A DNA stretch of 64,000 nt. Source: Sphingobium sp. B2D3C. GTDB taxonomy: Bacteria > Pseudomonadota > Alphaproteobacteria > Sphingomonadales > Sphingomonadaceae. Made by a program: the position numbers and the translations under genes. Each line of letters begins with the position of its first letter. Position 1 is the stretch's first letter. The notes under the pieces were generated by a model. It worked only from the letters and a program-made list of their open reading frames with translations, ran no database searches and had not been told where the DNA came from. Below are positions 45,335 to 53,999 of this stretch, piece after piece. Where the stretch lies: contig NZ_JAOQOK010000001.1 of NCBI RefSeq assembly GCF_025961835.1, forward strand, positions 1,426,001-1,490,000, read 5' to 3'.

Positions 45335-48300
45335 CTAGGTTGCCGAAGCGTCGGCCTCAAGGTCGGTGCTGCCCAACTTGTGCTCCTGTGCCAGCAAGCC
45401 GGGCTTGTGCGCGGCAAGCAGGGCTGGCGGCAGATCGATGAGCCGGGGCGCGGCCGTGTAGAGCAGGCTGACCCGTTGCGGACGACCCGAAAAAATCTCG
45501 GCCAGCGCAGCGGCATAGGCCGCCATCTGGCGGACATGGGTTACGGGCAAATCCACTGCATTGTCAGGGACATGCCGCCCGGTCTTGAAATCAACAATAT
45601 GAACGAGGTCATCCGTCACCAGCAGCCGGTCCACCGTTCCCGCGATCACCTGCCCGGCTACGACGGCCGCGATGGGCGCTTCTGCCAGCGCATCCGGGCC
45701 GAACAGTGCAGCATGGTCGGGATCGTCCAGCACGGCGCTGACATGCGCGAGCAGGTCGGTGCGCATCCCGGCGTCGGCCACGCCGGCCCGCTCCAGCCAG
45801 CGCGAGGCGGCGGCAGAGCGCTCGGCGGCGGGCAGATCCGGCAAACGCTCGAACAGCGCGTGGAGCTGCCGGCCCCGCTCTGCAGCCGCACGCATGGCGC
45901 CATCCGGCGGCGGATTGGGCACATCATCCTCGACCAGCGCGGAAGGAGACAGCGGACGCGGCGGCCGTGCTTCCTGCGGCGCCGGTGCGCGCAGCCAGGC
46001 GGGCAGCGCGGGCTCTGCGCTGCTGGCGTCTGACTCGCGTACCTTCTTGGGCTTGGCTGGGGCAAGACCCGCCGGGCCGGACCAGCGCAGGGCCTTGCCC
46101 CAGTCGGGCACCTCCGCATCGGCAGCCCCGAGCGTCCGCATCGCCAGATCGACGGCCTGATACCAGCTTTCCTTGGGCGGCTCACCCCTGGCGCGGCTGC
46201 CGAGCGATCCGGTGACGATCAGCCGCTCTTCTGCACGCGTGAGGCCGACATAGAGCAAGCGCCAATGCTCCTCCATGTCGAGCCGCTCGGCGGACTGCAT
46301 GGCTTGTTCGATCGCCGGCGCGGCTTCGCCCTTGGCGGGGCGGATGAGCGGCAAGCGGGCGGCCTCGGTCACCGGCAGGCTCACGGCGTCGGCGCGCGGG
46401 CGCTGGCCGGGATCGAAGGCGGCATCGGCGAGAATGACGACGGGCGCCTCCAGCCCCTTGGCGCCATGCACGGTCATCACCCGCACCATGTCACCGCCCT
46501 CGCCCAGTTCGCGCTTGATGTCGGCATCGCCGCGATCGAACCAGTCGATGAACCGCTGCAGCGATGGATGATCGTCGGCCTCGAAGCCCAAAGCGGCATT
46601 GAGCAATTCGTCAATGGCATCGCGCGCCTCCTCGCCCAGCCGGGCGATCAGCTTGCGCCGTCCGTCCATGGCGCCGGAGAGGATGGCCTCGAGATAGCGA
46701 TAGGGCGTCGTGAAATCGGCCTGCCCCAGCAGTGTGCGCAACGGGGCCTGAAGCTCCGGCGCCAATGTCGCGCGCAGGTGCCTCCATAGCGAGCCCTCGC
46801 GCGGGACGGCGCGCGCCAGCAATTCATCTTGCGTCCAGCCGATGAGCGGCGAGACCAGCAGATTGGCGAGGTTGAGATCGTCCTCGGGCTGCACCGCAAA
46901 GCGCAGGGCCGCTAGCAGATCGCGCACAGCGAGCGGGGCCTGAAGCCGCAGCCGGTCCACCCCGGCCACCGGCACGCCCGCCTCATACAGCCGCGCGACG
47001 ATGAGGCGGGAGAGTGCACTGCGACTGCGGAGCAGGATCAGCACGTCGCCAGCACGCGCCGGGCGGCCTTGGGTAGCCAGCGGCGTGCCGATCATGCCCT
47101 TCACCAGCCGCGCGATCTTCTCGGCATGGCGGCGCTGATGGTCGGCTAGCCAGTCTTCCTCCCCCTCGCCGGCAGTCTCGTCGGCCTCGCCCTCCTCGTC
47201 GCTCTCGCTTGGCAGCAATGATGTCGGCGGGAGGAGCAGTACCTCGCCCGGGTGCTGGCGGGCGGCCTGATGCGGCGCGGAAGACGTCTCCAGCCCGAGG
47301 CGATCATGCCCCACCGCGTCCAGCACGGCATCGACGACATCGAGCACCGCCGGCATGGAGCGGAAGCTGCGGGCCAAGGGCAATTCGGCGAACGGGTGGC
47401 CCACTCGCTCCGTCGCCTCGCGGAAACGCTGCAGGGCGCTGGAAAAGGCCTCTGGGCTGGTGCCCTGAAAGCCGAAGATCGCCTGCTTGGTATCCCCCAC
47501 CACGAACAGGGTGCGCAGCCGCGCCTGCTCGTCGGGCTCGACCTCAAGGAATTCCTCGACGATGGACCAGACGATGTCCCACTGCGCGTCGTTGGTATCC
47601 TGCGCCTCGTCCACGAGGATATGGTCGACCTGCTGATCGAGCTTGTAGCGGATCCAGTCCGCCATGCCCGGCTGGGTGAGCAACGCACTCGCGCGGCCGA
47701 TCAGATCATCGAAATCGACAGCGCCAGCCTGTCGCTTGGCCTTGGCATAGGCCCGCGCATAAGCACGGCCCGCCGTCAGTCCCTGCGCCGCCGTGCGCGC
47801 GAAGGCGGCTTGCTTGCGCAGATCGAGCAGGGCCTTGATCGCCGCGCCGCACGCGCTGGCGAGATCGACATAATCCGGCTCCGCCTCAAGCAGGTTCTTG
47901 TTGGCGCGGTTCTTGACCTCGCCGTCCTTGGTGAGCAGCACGCCGAGCAGGTCCGCCAGCCCCTCGGGGCGCTGGGCCTCCGAGCCGCTCAGCCAAGCCG
48001 CGATTATGTCGGCGCAGGCAAGGCCGGATTTGGCACCCCATGCACCATTGGCCCTAGCGACGGCCTGCAACGCGGCCACCGGAAACACGCCCTCGGCGCA
48101 GCGATCCGCCAGATGCGCATCGATGTCGCCATCCGGCAGGTCGAGGAAGGCAAGGAGGAATCCCGCCAGATCTTCCGGCAACATCTCCAGCAGTTGCGCC
48201 GCGGGTACGCAGCGCGCGAGATAGGCCTGCGTGCCTTCCTCGCCAAGCCGTAAGGCGAGCATCTCCAGCGCCGCCAGCACCGGATCGTCCTGCGCCTGCC

Positions 48301-48811
48301 CGGCCTCCTCGATCATCGCGATCAACGCGCGGCGGGCCAGCTCGCCCTGCCCGCGCTCGTCGAGCGGGCGGAACCCGGGGACCAGCCCGGCCTCCAGCGG
48401 GAAGGCGGCGAGCAGCGCCTGACAGAAGCTGTGGATGGTCTGGATGCGCAGCCCGCCGCCGGTCGCATCCAGCACGCGCGCGAACAGCAGGCGGGCGCGG
48501 GCGATCGCCTCCGGCCCCGGATCCTCGCCGAGCGCCACGAGATCGCGCGCCACATCGACCGATCGCCCCTGCACCCAGCGGGCAAGCCGGCTGTGGACGC
48601 GCTCGGCCATTTCCGCCGCGCCAGCCTTGGTGAAGGTCAGGCACAAGATGTGCTCGGGCGCGACACCGCTCAGCAGCAGCCGCAGCACGCGGGCCGACAG
48701 CACGGCGGTCTTGCCGGTGCCGGCAGAGGCACGCACCCAGCGATGAGCGGCGGGGTCCGAGGCGCTGGCCTGCTCGTGCGTCAGCCGGTTGAGTTCGCCC
48801 GCCTCAGCCAT
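45335..48811 (-). CDS. addA: Double-strand break repair helicase-nuclease AddA
   Basis: About 1158 residues. UvrD-type helicase: Walker A VRASAGTGKTAVLSARVL at about residue 25, CLTFTKAGAAEMAER, Walker B HILVDEAQDTN, VGDTKQAIFGFQG and MTVHGAKGLEAPVVIL; C-terminal PD-(D/E)XK nuclease with HIVDFKTGRHVP. Alphaproteobacterial AddA type. ATG at 48811 overlaps the addB stop by eight bases (ATGGCTGA), so the subunits are coupled. Confidence 0.96.
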   Translation of the reverse strand: MAEAGELNRLTHEQASASDPAAHRWVRASAGTGKTAVLSARVLRLLLSGVAPEHILCLTFTKAGAAEMAERVHSRLARWVQGRSVDVARDLVALGEDPGPEAIARARLLFARVLDATGGGLRIQTIHSFCQALLAAFPLEAGLVPGFRPLDERGQGELARRALIAMIEEAGQAQDDPVLAALEMLALRLGEEGTQAYLARCVPAAQLLEMLPEDLAGFLLAFLDLPDGDIDAHLADRCAEGVFPVAALQAVARANGAWGAKSGLACADIIAAWLSGSEAQRPEGLADLLGVLLTKDGEVKNRANKNLLEAEPDYVDLASACGAAIKALLDLRKQAAFARTAAQGLTAGRAYARAYAKAKRQAGAVDFDDLIGRASALLTQPGMADWIRYKLDQQVDHILVDEAQDTNDAQWDIVWSIVEEFLEVEPDEQARLRTLFVVGDTKQAIFGFQGTSPEAFSSALQRFREATERVGHPFAELPLARSFRSMPAVLDVVDAVLDAVGHDRLGLETSSAPHQAARQHPGEVLLLPPTSLLPSESDEEGEADETAGEGEEDWLADHQRRHAEKIARLVKGMIGTPLATQGRPARAGDVLILLRSRSALSRLIVARLYEAGVPVAGVDRLRLQAPLAVRDLLAALRFAVQPEDDLNLANLLVSPLIGWTQDELLARAVPREGSLWRHLRATLAPELQAPLRTLLGQADFTTPYRYLEAILSGAMDGRRKLIARLGEEARDAIDELLNAALGFEADDHPSLQRFIDWFDRGDADIKRELGEGGDMVRVMTVHGAKGLEAPVVILADAAFDPGQRPRADAVSLPVTEAARLPLIRPAKGEAAPAIEQAMQSAERLDMEEHWRLLYVGLTRAEERLIVTGSLGSRARGEPPKESWYQAVDLAMRTLGAADAEVPDWGKALRWSGPAGLAPAKPKKVRESDASSAEPALPAWLRAPAPQEARPPRPLSPSALVEDDVPNPPPDGAMRAAAERGRQLHALFERLPDLPAAERSAAASRWLERAGVADAGMRTDLLAHVSAVLDDPDHAALFGPDALAEAPIAAVVAGQVIAGTVDRLLVTDDLVHIVDFKTGRHVPDNAVDLPVTHVRQMAAYAAALAEIFSGRPQRVSLLYTAAPRLIDLPPALLAAHKPGLLAQEHKLGSTDLEADASAT

Positions 48812-51800
48812 CGCCCACCTCCGGCAGCGGCTCGGCCCGCCGATCCCGCGCGAACCACTCATCCAGTCGCATGAGCTGGTCATAGTCGGTGAACACGGGT
48901 GCATCGCTGTGCGGGCGTGCGGCGAATGGTTCGTTCCCAGTCAGCCAGCGCGCCACGGCATCATCGAAGAAGCCGGCGACCATCGCGAGGAAGTCTGCCG
49001 TCACGATCCGCTTGTAGCTGCCCTTGGGGTCGGTCAACGGACGCTTGAAGCCGAAATTGCCATCCGTGCCCTTGCCGAGCTTCCAATATTCAAAGGCGCT
49101 CACATCCGATCCGGCGGTAAGACCCGCTTCCTTCGCAAACCCGCCTGCCTGCGCGATCAGCCCCAGCAAACCGAGCTGGAGCGAGAAGCCGGCCTTGACC
49201 TGCTTGACCGAGGCGGTCGCGCCGCTCTTGTAATCGACAATGGCGAGCGTGCCGTCCGCGAACCGGTCGATCCGGTCGGGCTTGCCGCGCAGGGTCACGC
49301 CTGCCCGCTCGATGCGGCCCCATTTTTCGCCGAACAGCACGTCGCGTCCCTGCCCGGCCTGATCGCGCACGGCGTTCGCCACCCAGTCCAGCGCGGCCAG
49401 CAAACGCGGCTGCCAGAGCGTCTTGAGCAGCGGATGGGCTTGCGCCTGCGCGATCATCTCTTGCGCCAGCGCGGAGAGCCGCGCGGGATCGTGCCCGCCT
49501 TCTTCCATCCAGCGCTGGAGGACATCATGCGCGCGGGTGCCGCGCCAGGCCGGGCCGGGGTCGGCATCCACGACGTCCAGCGGCGCCAGACGCAGAATGC
49601 GCGCGGCGTAGAAGGCATAGGGATCGGCCCGCAAGCGATCGACATCGGTGACGGCGATCTCGCGCGGGCGCAGGTCGGCGCGTGGGCGAGGCGCCGGCGC
49701 GCGATAGGCCGGTGCCGGAGCATCGGGCCGGTCGATGGCCCGCGCGAGCGCGATCAGCCTGTCATCTTCGACCCAGCGCGCGCCGGTCATGGCCTTGAGC
49801 CGCAGCCAGAAGCGCGAGGCGACGGTGGGCGCGGAGGCATCCCGCCGCGCGCGGGAGAGGATCACCTGCGGCGCGCCTAGCCCGTTGGCGAAATCATGTG
49901 CGGAGAGACCGATGCGATAATCCAGCCCCGGCAGGCTGAGCGCGCGGCGGATGCGCGGGGCGAGCCAAGGGTCGGGCGATGGCAGGCCGGGCCAGACGCC
50001 TTCATTGAGGCCGGCGAGGATCATCAGATCGGCCTGTTGCAGCCGCGCCTCCAGCAACCCCAGAATCTGCAGGCGCGGGTGGCCGCCCTGCGGCGGGCGC
50101 ACGGCCTGCCCGCCGAGGATCTGCGCGAGCATCCCTACGAAGCCGGCACCATCCGCGCGCGCCGGCCCTTGCGACGCGGCGGCTTCCGCATCGCCCAGGC
50201 ATTGCGCGGCGGCATGGCCCTGATGGCCGGCCCAGACGCGCTCCTCCGTCAGGGCCGAGGCCGCCTCGCGGACGGCGGCGAACAGGGCGGGCAGGCTCTG
50301 CTCTCCAGAAAAGGCGGCCTCGAGAGGCGCCAGCAGAGCCACGACCTGCACCCACCACGGCCGCAGCGATTCCCTCATCACCTGCTGCCGGCCGCCCTTC
50401 TCCGCGAGCAAGGCGGTGACACCGGCCAATCCCGCTGCCGGTCGGGGACCACGCAGCACCAGATCGAGGCGGCGCACGGATTCGAGCCACGCCAGCCGCT
50501 CGTCACCAGCCATCACCAGCGGATGCTTGAGCAAGGCCAGCAGCGGCACCGGCGCGAACTGTTCCGCACCGGCCTGCACGAGCGCCAGCAGCAGCGTGCC
50601 CGGCGGCAGCTGGGACAGCGGCCGGCCGGCGCTGTCGTCGGCCTCGATCCCCCAGCGGCGCAGATGCGCGGACACCCGCGTCGCCAGCGCACGATCCGGC
50701 GTCACGAGCGCGGCCGTGCGCCCTTCCGTCTCCACCGCCTCGCGCAGGGCGATGGCGATGGCCTGCGCCTCCTCGGCCGGGTTCGCCGCCTCGATGGCCC
50801 GTACATCCTTGAGCGAGCGCTGCGCCGTCGGCACATCCGGCCAGCCGCCGGTCAGCAAAGCCGGGAGCAGCGCGTTGCTGATCGCCTTGCCGCGCGCGGC
50901 GCGGGCATCATGCTCGCTGCCCCAGCGCCAGAGCGCCACCTCGGCCCGGTGGGCATCCATCCGCTCCAGCAAAAGCTTGAGCGCGAATTGCGGGTGCGAC
51001 TCATTGGCGGGTGGCGGCAGATCGCGCCCCGGCTCGGGCCGCGCGACGGGGCCGATCGCATCCCATTGCTCATCCGAGAGATTCTGGTCGAGATCGGGCA
51101 GCACCACCGCACCACGCGGCAGGCCGGCGACCGTCTTGAGCAGTCCCGCCACGGCTGGCGCATTGGTGACGATACCCGCGGCAACCACGAAGCGCTCCGG
51201 CGGCATCTCGCGCCAGCGGGCCGCAACATGATCGAGCAGGCGATTGCGCCGCTCGGCCATGTCGATCAGCCCGCGCGCGGCCAGTTCCTGCTGCCACTGG
51301 GCCGCCAATGCATCGAAATCGCTGAACGCGGCTTGCCAGTGGTGCGAGAGGTCATCGGGCTGCAGCGCCTTGAGATCGGCCAGCGCCTTGCGCTCGACGG
51401 TGAGCTGATCGAAAGCGGCCGCCAGCGCCGTCGCCAGCCGCCAGCCCTCGCCCGTTTCCAGCCGCTCGCCGCGACGCGCGCGCTGATCGATCACCAGCCG
51501 GGTCAGGATCATCAGCCGCTCGGCCGGCGCGATGGCTTGCGGAATATCCGCTTCCGCCCCGATCGGGCTGAGCGCGCTGCCCAGCGCTTCGTCCAAATCG
51601 ATATCACCGATGGGCACCAGCCTCGGCAGCAGCAACCCGTTGCCGGAGGCGCGCACGAACGCATCGCGCACCGCCCGCACCGCACGATTGTTCGGCAGCA
51701 ATATGATCCCGCGTGCGAGCGCCAGCCCGCCATCGCGCCGGCCATGCTGGGCGAGAAGCCCGGCGGCGAGCGCATCCGAAAATGCCCGGTGAGCGGGGAT

Positions 51801-51833
51801 GGTAAAGAGGGCCGGCGCGCGGCGCTCAGCCAT
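48804..51833 (-). CDS. addB: Double-strand break repair protein AddB
   Basis: About 1009 residues. Second subunit of the AddAB resection enzyme. An inactive helicase-like N-terminal part (ARGIILLPNNRAVRAVRDAF) is followed by a C-terminal nuclease domain with LAIVDYKSGATASVKQ. The alphaproteobacterial form lacks the Cys iron-sulfur ligands of Firmicutes. ATG at 51833 overlaps the murU stop by the same eight bases, ATGGCTGA, seen between addB and addA. Confidence 0.93.
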   Translation of the reverse strand: MAERRAPALFTIPAHRAFSDALAAGLLAQHGRRDGGLALARGIILLPNNRAVRAVRDAFVRASGNGLLLPRLVPIGDIDLDEALGSALSPIGAEADIPQAIAPAERLMILTRLVIDQRARRGERLETGEGWRLATALAAAFDQLTVERKALADLKALQPDDLSHHWQAAFSDFDALAAQWQQELAARGLIDMAERRNRLLDHVAARWREMPPERFVVAAGIVTNAPAVAGLLKTVAGLPRGAVVLPDLDQNLSDEQWDAIGPVARPEPGRDLPPPANESHPQFALKLLLERMDAHRAEVALWRWGSEHDARAARGKAISNALLPALLTGGWPDVPTAQRSLKDVRAIEAANPAEEAQAIAIALREAVETEGRTAALVTPDRALATRVSAHLRRWGIEADDSAGRPLSQLPPGTLLLALVQAGAEQFAPVPLLALLKHPLVMAGDERLAWLESVRRLDLVLRGPRPAAGLAGVTALLAEKGGRQQVMRESLRPWWVQVVALLAPLEAAFSGEQSLPALFAAVREAASALTEERVWAGHQGHAAAQCLGDAEAAASQGPARADGAGFVGMLAQILGGQAVRPPQGGHPRLQILGLLEARLQQADLMILAGLNEGVWPGLPSPDPWLAPRIRRALSLPGLDYRIGLSAHDFANGLGAPQVILSRARRDASAPTVASRFWLRLKAMTGARWVEDDRLIALARAIDRPDAPAPAYRAPAPRPRADLRPREIAVTDVDRLRADPYAFYAARILRLAPLDVVDADPGPAWRGTRAHDVLQRWMEEGGHDPARLSALAQEMIAQAQAHPLLKTLWQPRLLAALDWVANAVRDQAGQGRDVLFGEKWGRIERAGVTLRGKPDRIDRFADGTLAIVDYKSGATASVKQVKAGFSLQLGLLGLIAQAGGFAKEAGLTAGSDVSAFEYWKLGKGTDGNFGFKRPLTDPKGSYKRIVTADFLAMVAGFFDDAVARWLTGNEPFAARPHSDAPVFTDYDQLMRLDEWFARDRRAEPLPEVGDG

Positions 51834-52551
51834 CGGCCAATCCTGCCTCGACCAGCGGAATCGCCTGCGGGGTACCGACATCGAACCATTGGCCGCCATG
51901 GCTGAGGCCAAAGGCGCGGCCCTGTTCGATCGCGCGATCCCAGAAAATATTGGTCGAGAAGACCTCGCCCGGCGGATCGCGCACCAGCCGCGGCGAGAGG
52001 ATTTGCACGCCGGTGAAGACGAACGGCGCCACGCGGCCGGGCTTGCGGCGGCTCAGGCGACCATTGGCCTCCATGTGGAAATCGCCAAGGCCACGATGAC
52101 CGGTAGCACGGGCGTGCGGGACGAGCAGCAGCAACGCATCCATCGCATCATCATCCCAGCGGTCGGCCAGCGCACGGATGGAATCGAACGGCCCGTTGAT
52201 CCACAGATTGTCGCTATTGGCGCAGAGGAAAGGTTTGTCGCCAAGCAGCGGCAGCGCCTTGACGAGGCCGCCGCCGGTTTCCAGCAACCGGGCGCGCTCG
52301 TCGGAGACCGGATAGGTCGCACCCGTCCGCCGGGCGCGCGAGTCCAGATGCGCCTCGATGGGCGCGGCGAGATAATGGACGTTGACCACCGTGCGACGGA
52401 TGCCGGCATCCTCGATGCGGTCCAGCGCATGATCCATGAGCGGCTGGCCGGCGACGCGGATCAGCGGCTTGGGTCGTGTGGCCGTGAGCGGACGCATCCG
52501 CTTGCCGAGGCCAGCGGCCATCAGCATCGCCGTCTCAAGCGTGGTGCTCAT
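51826..52551 (-). CDS. murU: N-acetylmuramate-1-phosphate uridylyltransferase
   Basis: 241 residues. Converts MurNAc-1-phosphate to UDP-MurNAc, bypassing MurA. Nucleotidyltransferase opening TAMLMAAGLGKRMRPLTATR with PKPLIRVAGQPLMDHALDRI, and the metal/substrate segment FLCANSDNLWI. Paired with amgK, whose stop it overlaps as ATGA; this pair is the known recycling route in pseudomonads and alphaproteobacteria and gives intrinsic fosfomycin tolerance where it works. Confidence 0.93.
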   Translation of the reverse strand: MSTTLETAMLMAAGLGKRMRPLTATRPKPLIRVAGQPLMDHALDRIEDAGIRRTVVNVHYLAAPIEAHLDSRARRTGATYPVSDERARLLETGGGLVKALPLLGDKPFLCANSDNLWINGPFDSIRALADRWDDDAMDALLLLVPHARATGHRGLGDFHMEANGRLSRRKPGRVAPFVFTGVQILSPRLVRDPPGEVFSTNIFWDRAIEQGRAFGLSHGGQWFDVGTPQAIPLVEAGLADG

Positions 52552-53552
52552 TGCGCGGATTGCCCCGCAGCCAGTTGGCCCCGCGCCGAGGCCGGCACAT
52601 TCTCCGCGAACCAGTCGGCCACCGGCGCGAGCGCGGGATGAGCAAGATCGCGCTCCAGCAGCCCCCACATGCGCGGCAGGAAATCGAGATAGCGCGGCTT
52701 GCCATCGCGCTTCCACAGGCGCGTGAAAATGCCGATGATCTTGGCATTGCGCTGGGCACCCAGCACGGCATAAGCCGCCTCGAATTCCGGCGAAACCTTC
52801 GCGCGCGCCTGATAATGCGCCAGCATCGCCTGCTCCACGGCCGGGCTCACATCGCGCCGGGCATCCTGCAGGAGCGAGACGAGGTCATAGGCCGGGTGGC
52901 CGGCCAGCGCGTCCTGAAAGTCCAGCAGACCAAGCCCGCGCGAGCGCGCATGGTCCCGCAGCAGCATGATGTTCTCGGCATGATAATCGCGCAGCACTGT
53001 CACCACTGGCGCGACATCCTGCTCGGCGATCGGGAGCACCTTGTCCCACGCTGCGGTGTAGCCCGCCGCATCGACCGCAAGCCCTGCCGCCGGAGCGAAC
53101 CATTCGGTCAACAGCGCTGCCTCGCGCTGGTAGACGGCGCGGTCATAAGGCGCGAGGCCACTCTGGGCCGGCTGCTCATGAAGATCGACGAGAAGGTCCA
53201 CGGCGCGGGTGTAGATCGCCATTTCCTCGGCCGGCGCGGCATCCAGATGCTCGCGCACCCGCGCATCGCCGAAATCCTCGAGCAGAACGAGGCCCTGCGT
53301 CAGATCCCGCGCCAATATGGCGGGCGCCGCGAATCCGTTTTCACACAGCCACTCGCCCACGCTGATGAACGGGCGCGGATCTTCATGCGGCGGCGGGGCA
53401 TCCATCAAAATGGCGCGGCGGTCACCCTCGACCACGCGGAAATAGCGCCGGAACGAGGCGTCACCGGCAAGCGGCAGGATTTCCGCCCCTGCCCATCCGG
53501 CTTGATCGAGAAACGGGCGCGCGCTTAGCGGTGGGATCATGTGACTGGCCAT
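52548..53552 (-). CDS. amgK: Anomeric MurNAc/GlcNAc kinase
   Basis: 334 residues. APH-type kinase that phosphorylates C1 of MurNAc and GlcNAc. The start segment PLAGDASFRRYFRV (P loop), the catalytic DYHAENIMLLRD and LLDFQDALAGHPAYDLVSLL (metal Asp) are all seen. ATG 53552 has GGGAGAG four bases upstream; an alternative ATG at 53540 overlaps the tsaE stop as ATGA. Coupled to murU. Confidence 0.92.
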   Translation of the reverse strand: MASHMIPPLSARPFLDQAGWAGAEILPLAGDASFRRYFRVVEGDRRAILMDAPPPHEDPRPFISVGEWLCENGFAAPAILARDLTQGLVLLEDFGDARVREHLDAAPAEEMAIYTRAVDLLVDLHEQPAQSGLAPYDRAVYQREAALLTEWFAPAAGLAVDAAGYTAAWDKVLPIAEQDVAPVVTVLRDYHAENIMLLRDHARSRGLGLLDFQDALAGHPAYDLVSLLQDARRDVSPAVEQAMLAHYQARAKVSPEFEAAYAVLGAQRNAKIIGIFTRLWKRDGKPRYLDFLPRMWGLLERDLAHPALAPVADWFAENVPASARGQLAAGQSAQ

Positions 53553-53995
53553 CGGCTCTCCCAAACGCGCGGCACCCGCGCTGTCAAGCGGCGCGTGCCG
53601 TCCGCCAAAATGTCGATCTGCAAGGCAAGGGCAATGGCATCGTAGCGCCCGACCAGACGGTCGGGCCATTCGATCGCCAGCGCACCACCTTCGAGCCATT
53701 CGTCCAGCCCGAGTTCGCCGAGATCGCCCGTGTCCTCGATACGATAGAGATCGACATGGCCGACCGGCAGACGCGTCTCCGGCGGCTCATAGCCCTGCAG
53801 GATAGCGAAGGTCGGGCTTGGCACATCGCCTTCATGCCCAAGGCCCCTGAGCAGGCCGCGCGCGAGCGTCGTCTTGCCGGCGCCCAGCCCGCCGGTGAGC
53901 GTGATCACATCGCCGGGCCGGAGCTTTGCGCCCAAGGCTGCGCCGAAATTGGCAAGCGCGTCTGCCGAGGAGAAGGCAAGGGTATGACCGGACAC
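53537..53995 (-). CDS. tsaE: tRNA threonylcarbamoyladenosine synthesis ATPase TsaE
   Basis: 152 residues. ATPase that drives the TsaBDE complex to form t6A37. Walker A ITLTGGLGAGKTTLARGLLR, VPSPTFAILQGYEP, HVDLYRIEDTGDLGELGLDE and AIEWPDRL are family motifs. I chose GTG 53995 with GGGGAG nine bases upstream; an open frame continues into divL but in another frame. Four bases lie between the divL stop and this start. Confidence 0.95.
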   Translation of the reverse strand: MSGHTLAFSSADALANFGAALGAKLRPGDVITLTGGLGAGKTTLARGLLRGLGHEGDVPSPTFAILQGYEPPETRLPVGHVDLYRIEDTGDLGELGLDEWLEGGALAIEWPDRLVGRYDAIALALQIDILADGTRRLTARVPRVWESRWPVT

Positions 53996-53999
53996 GCCA

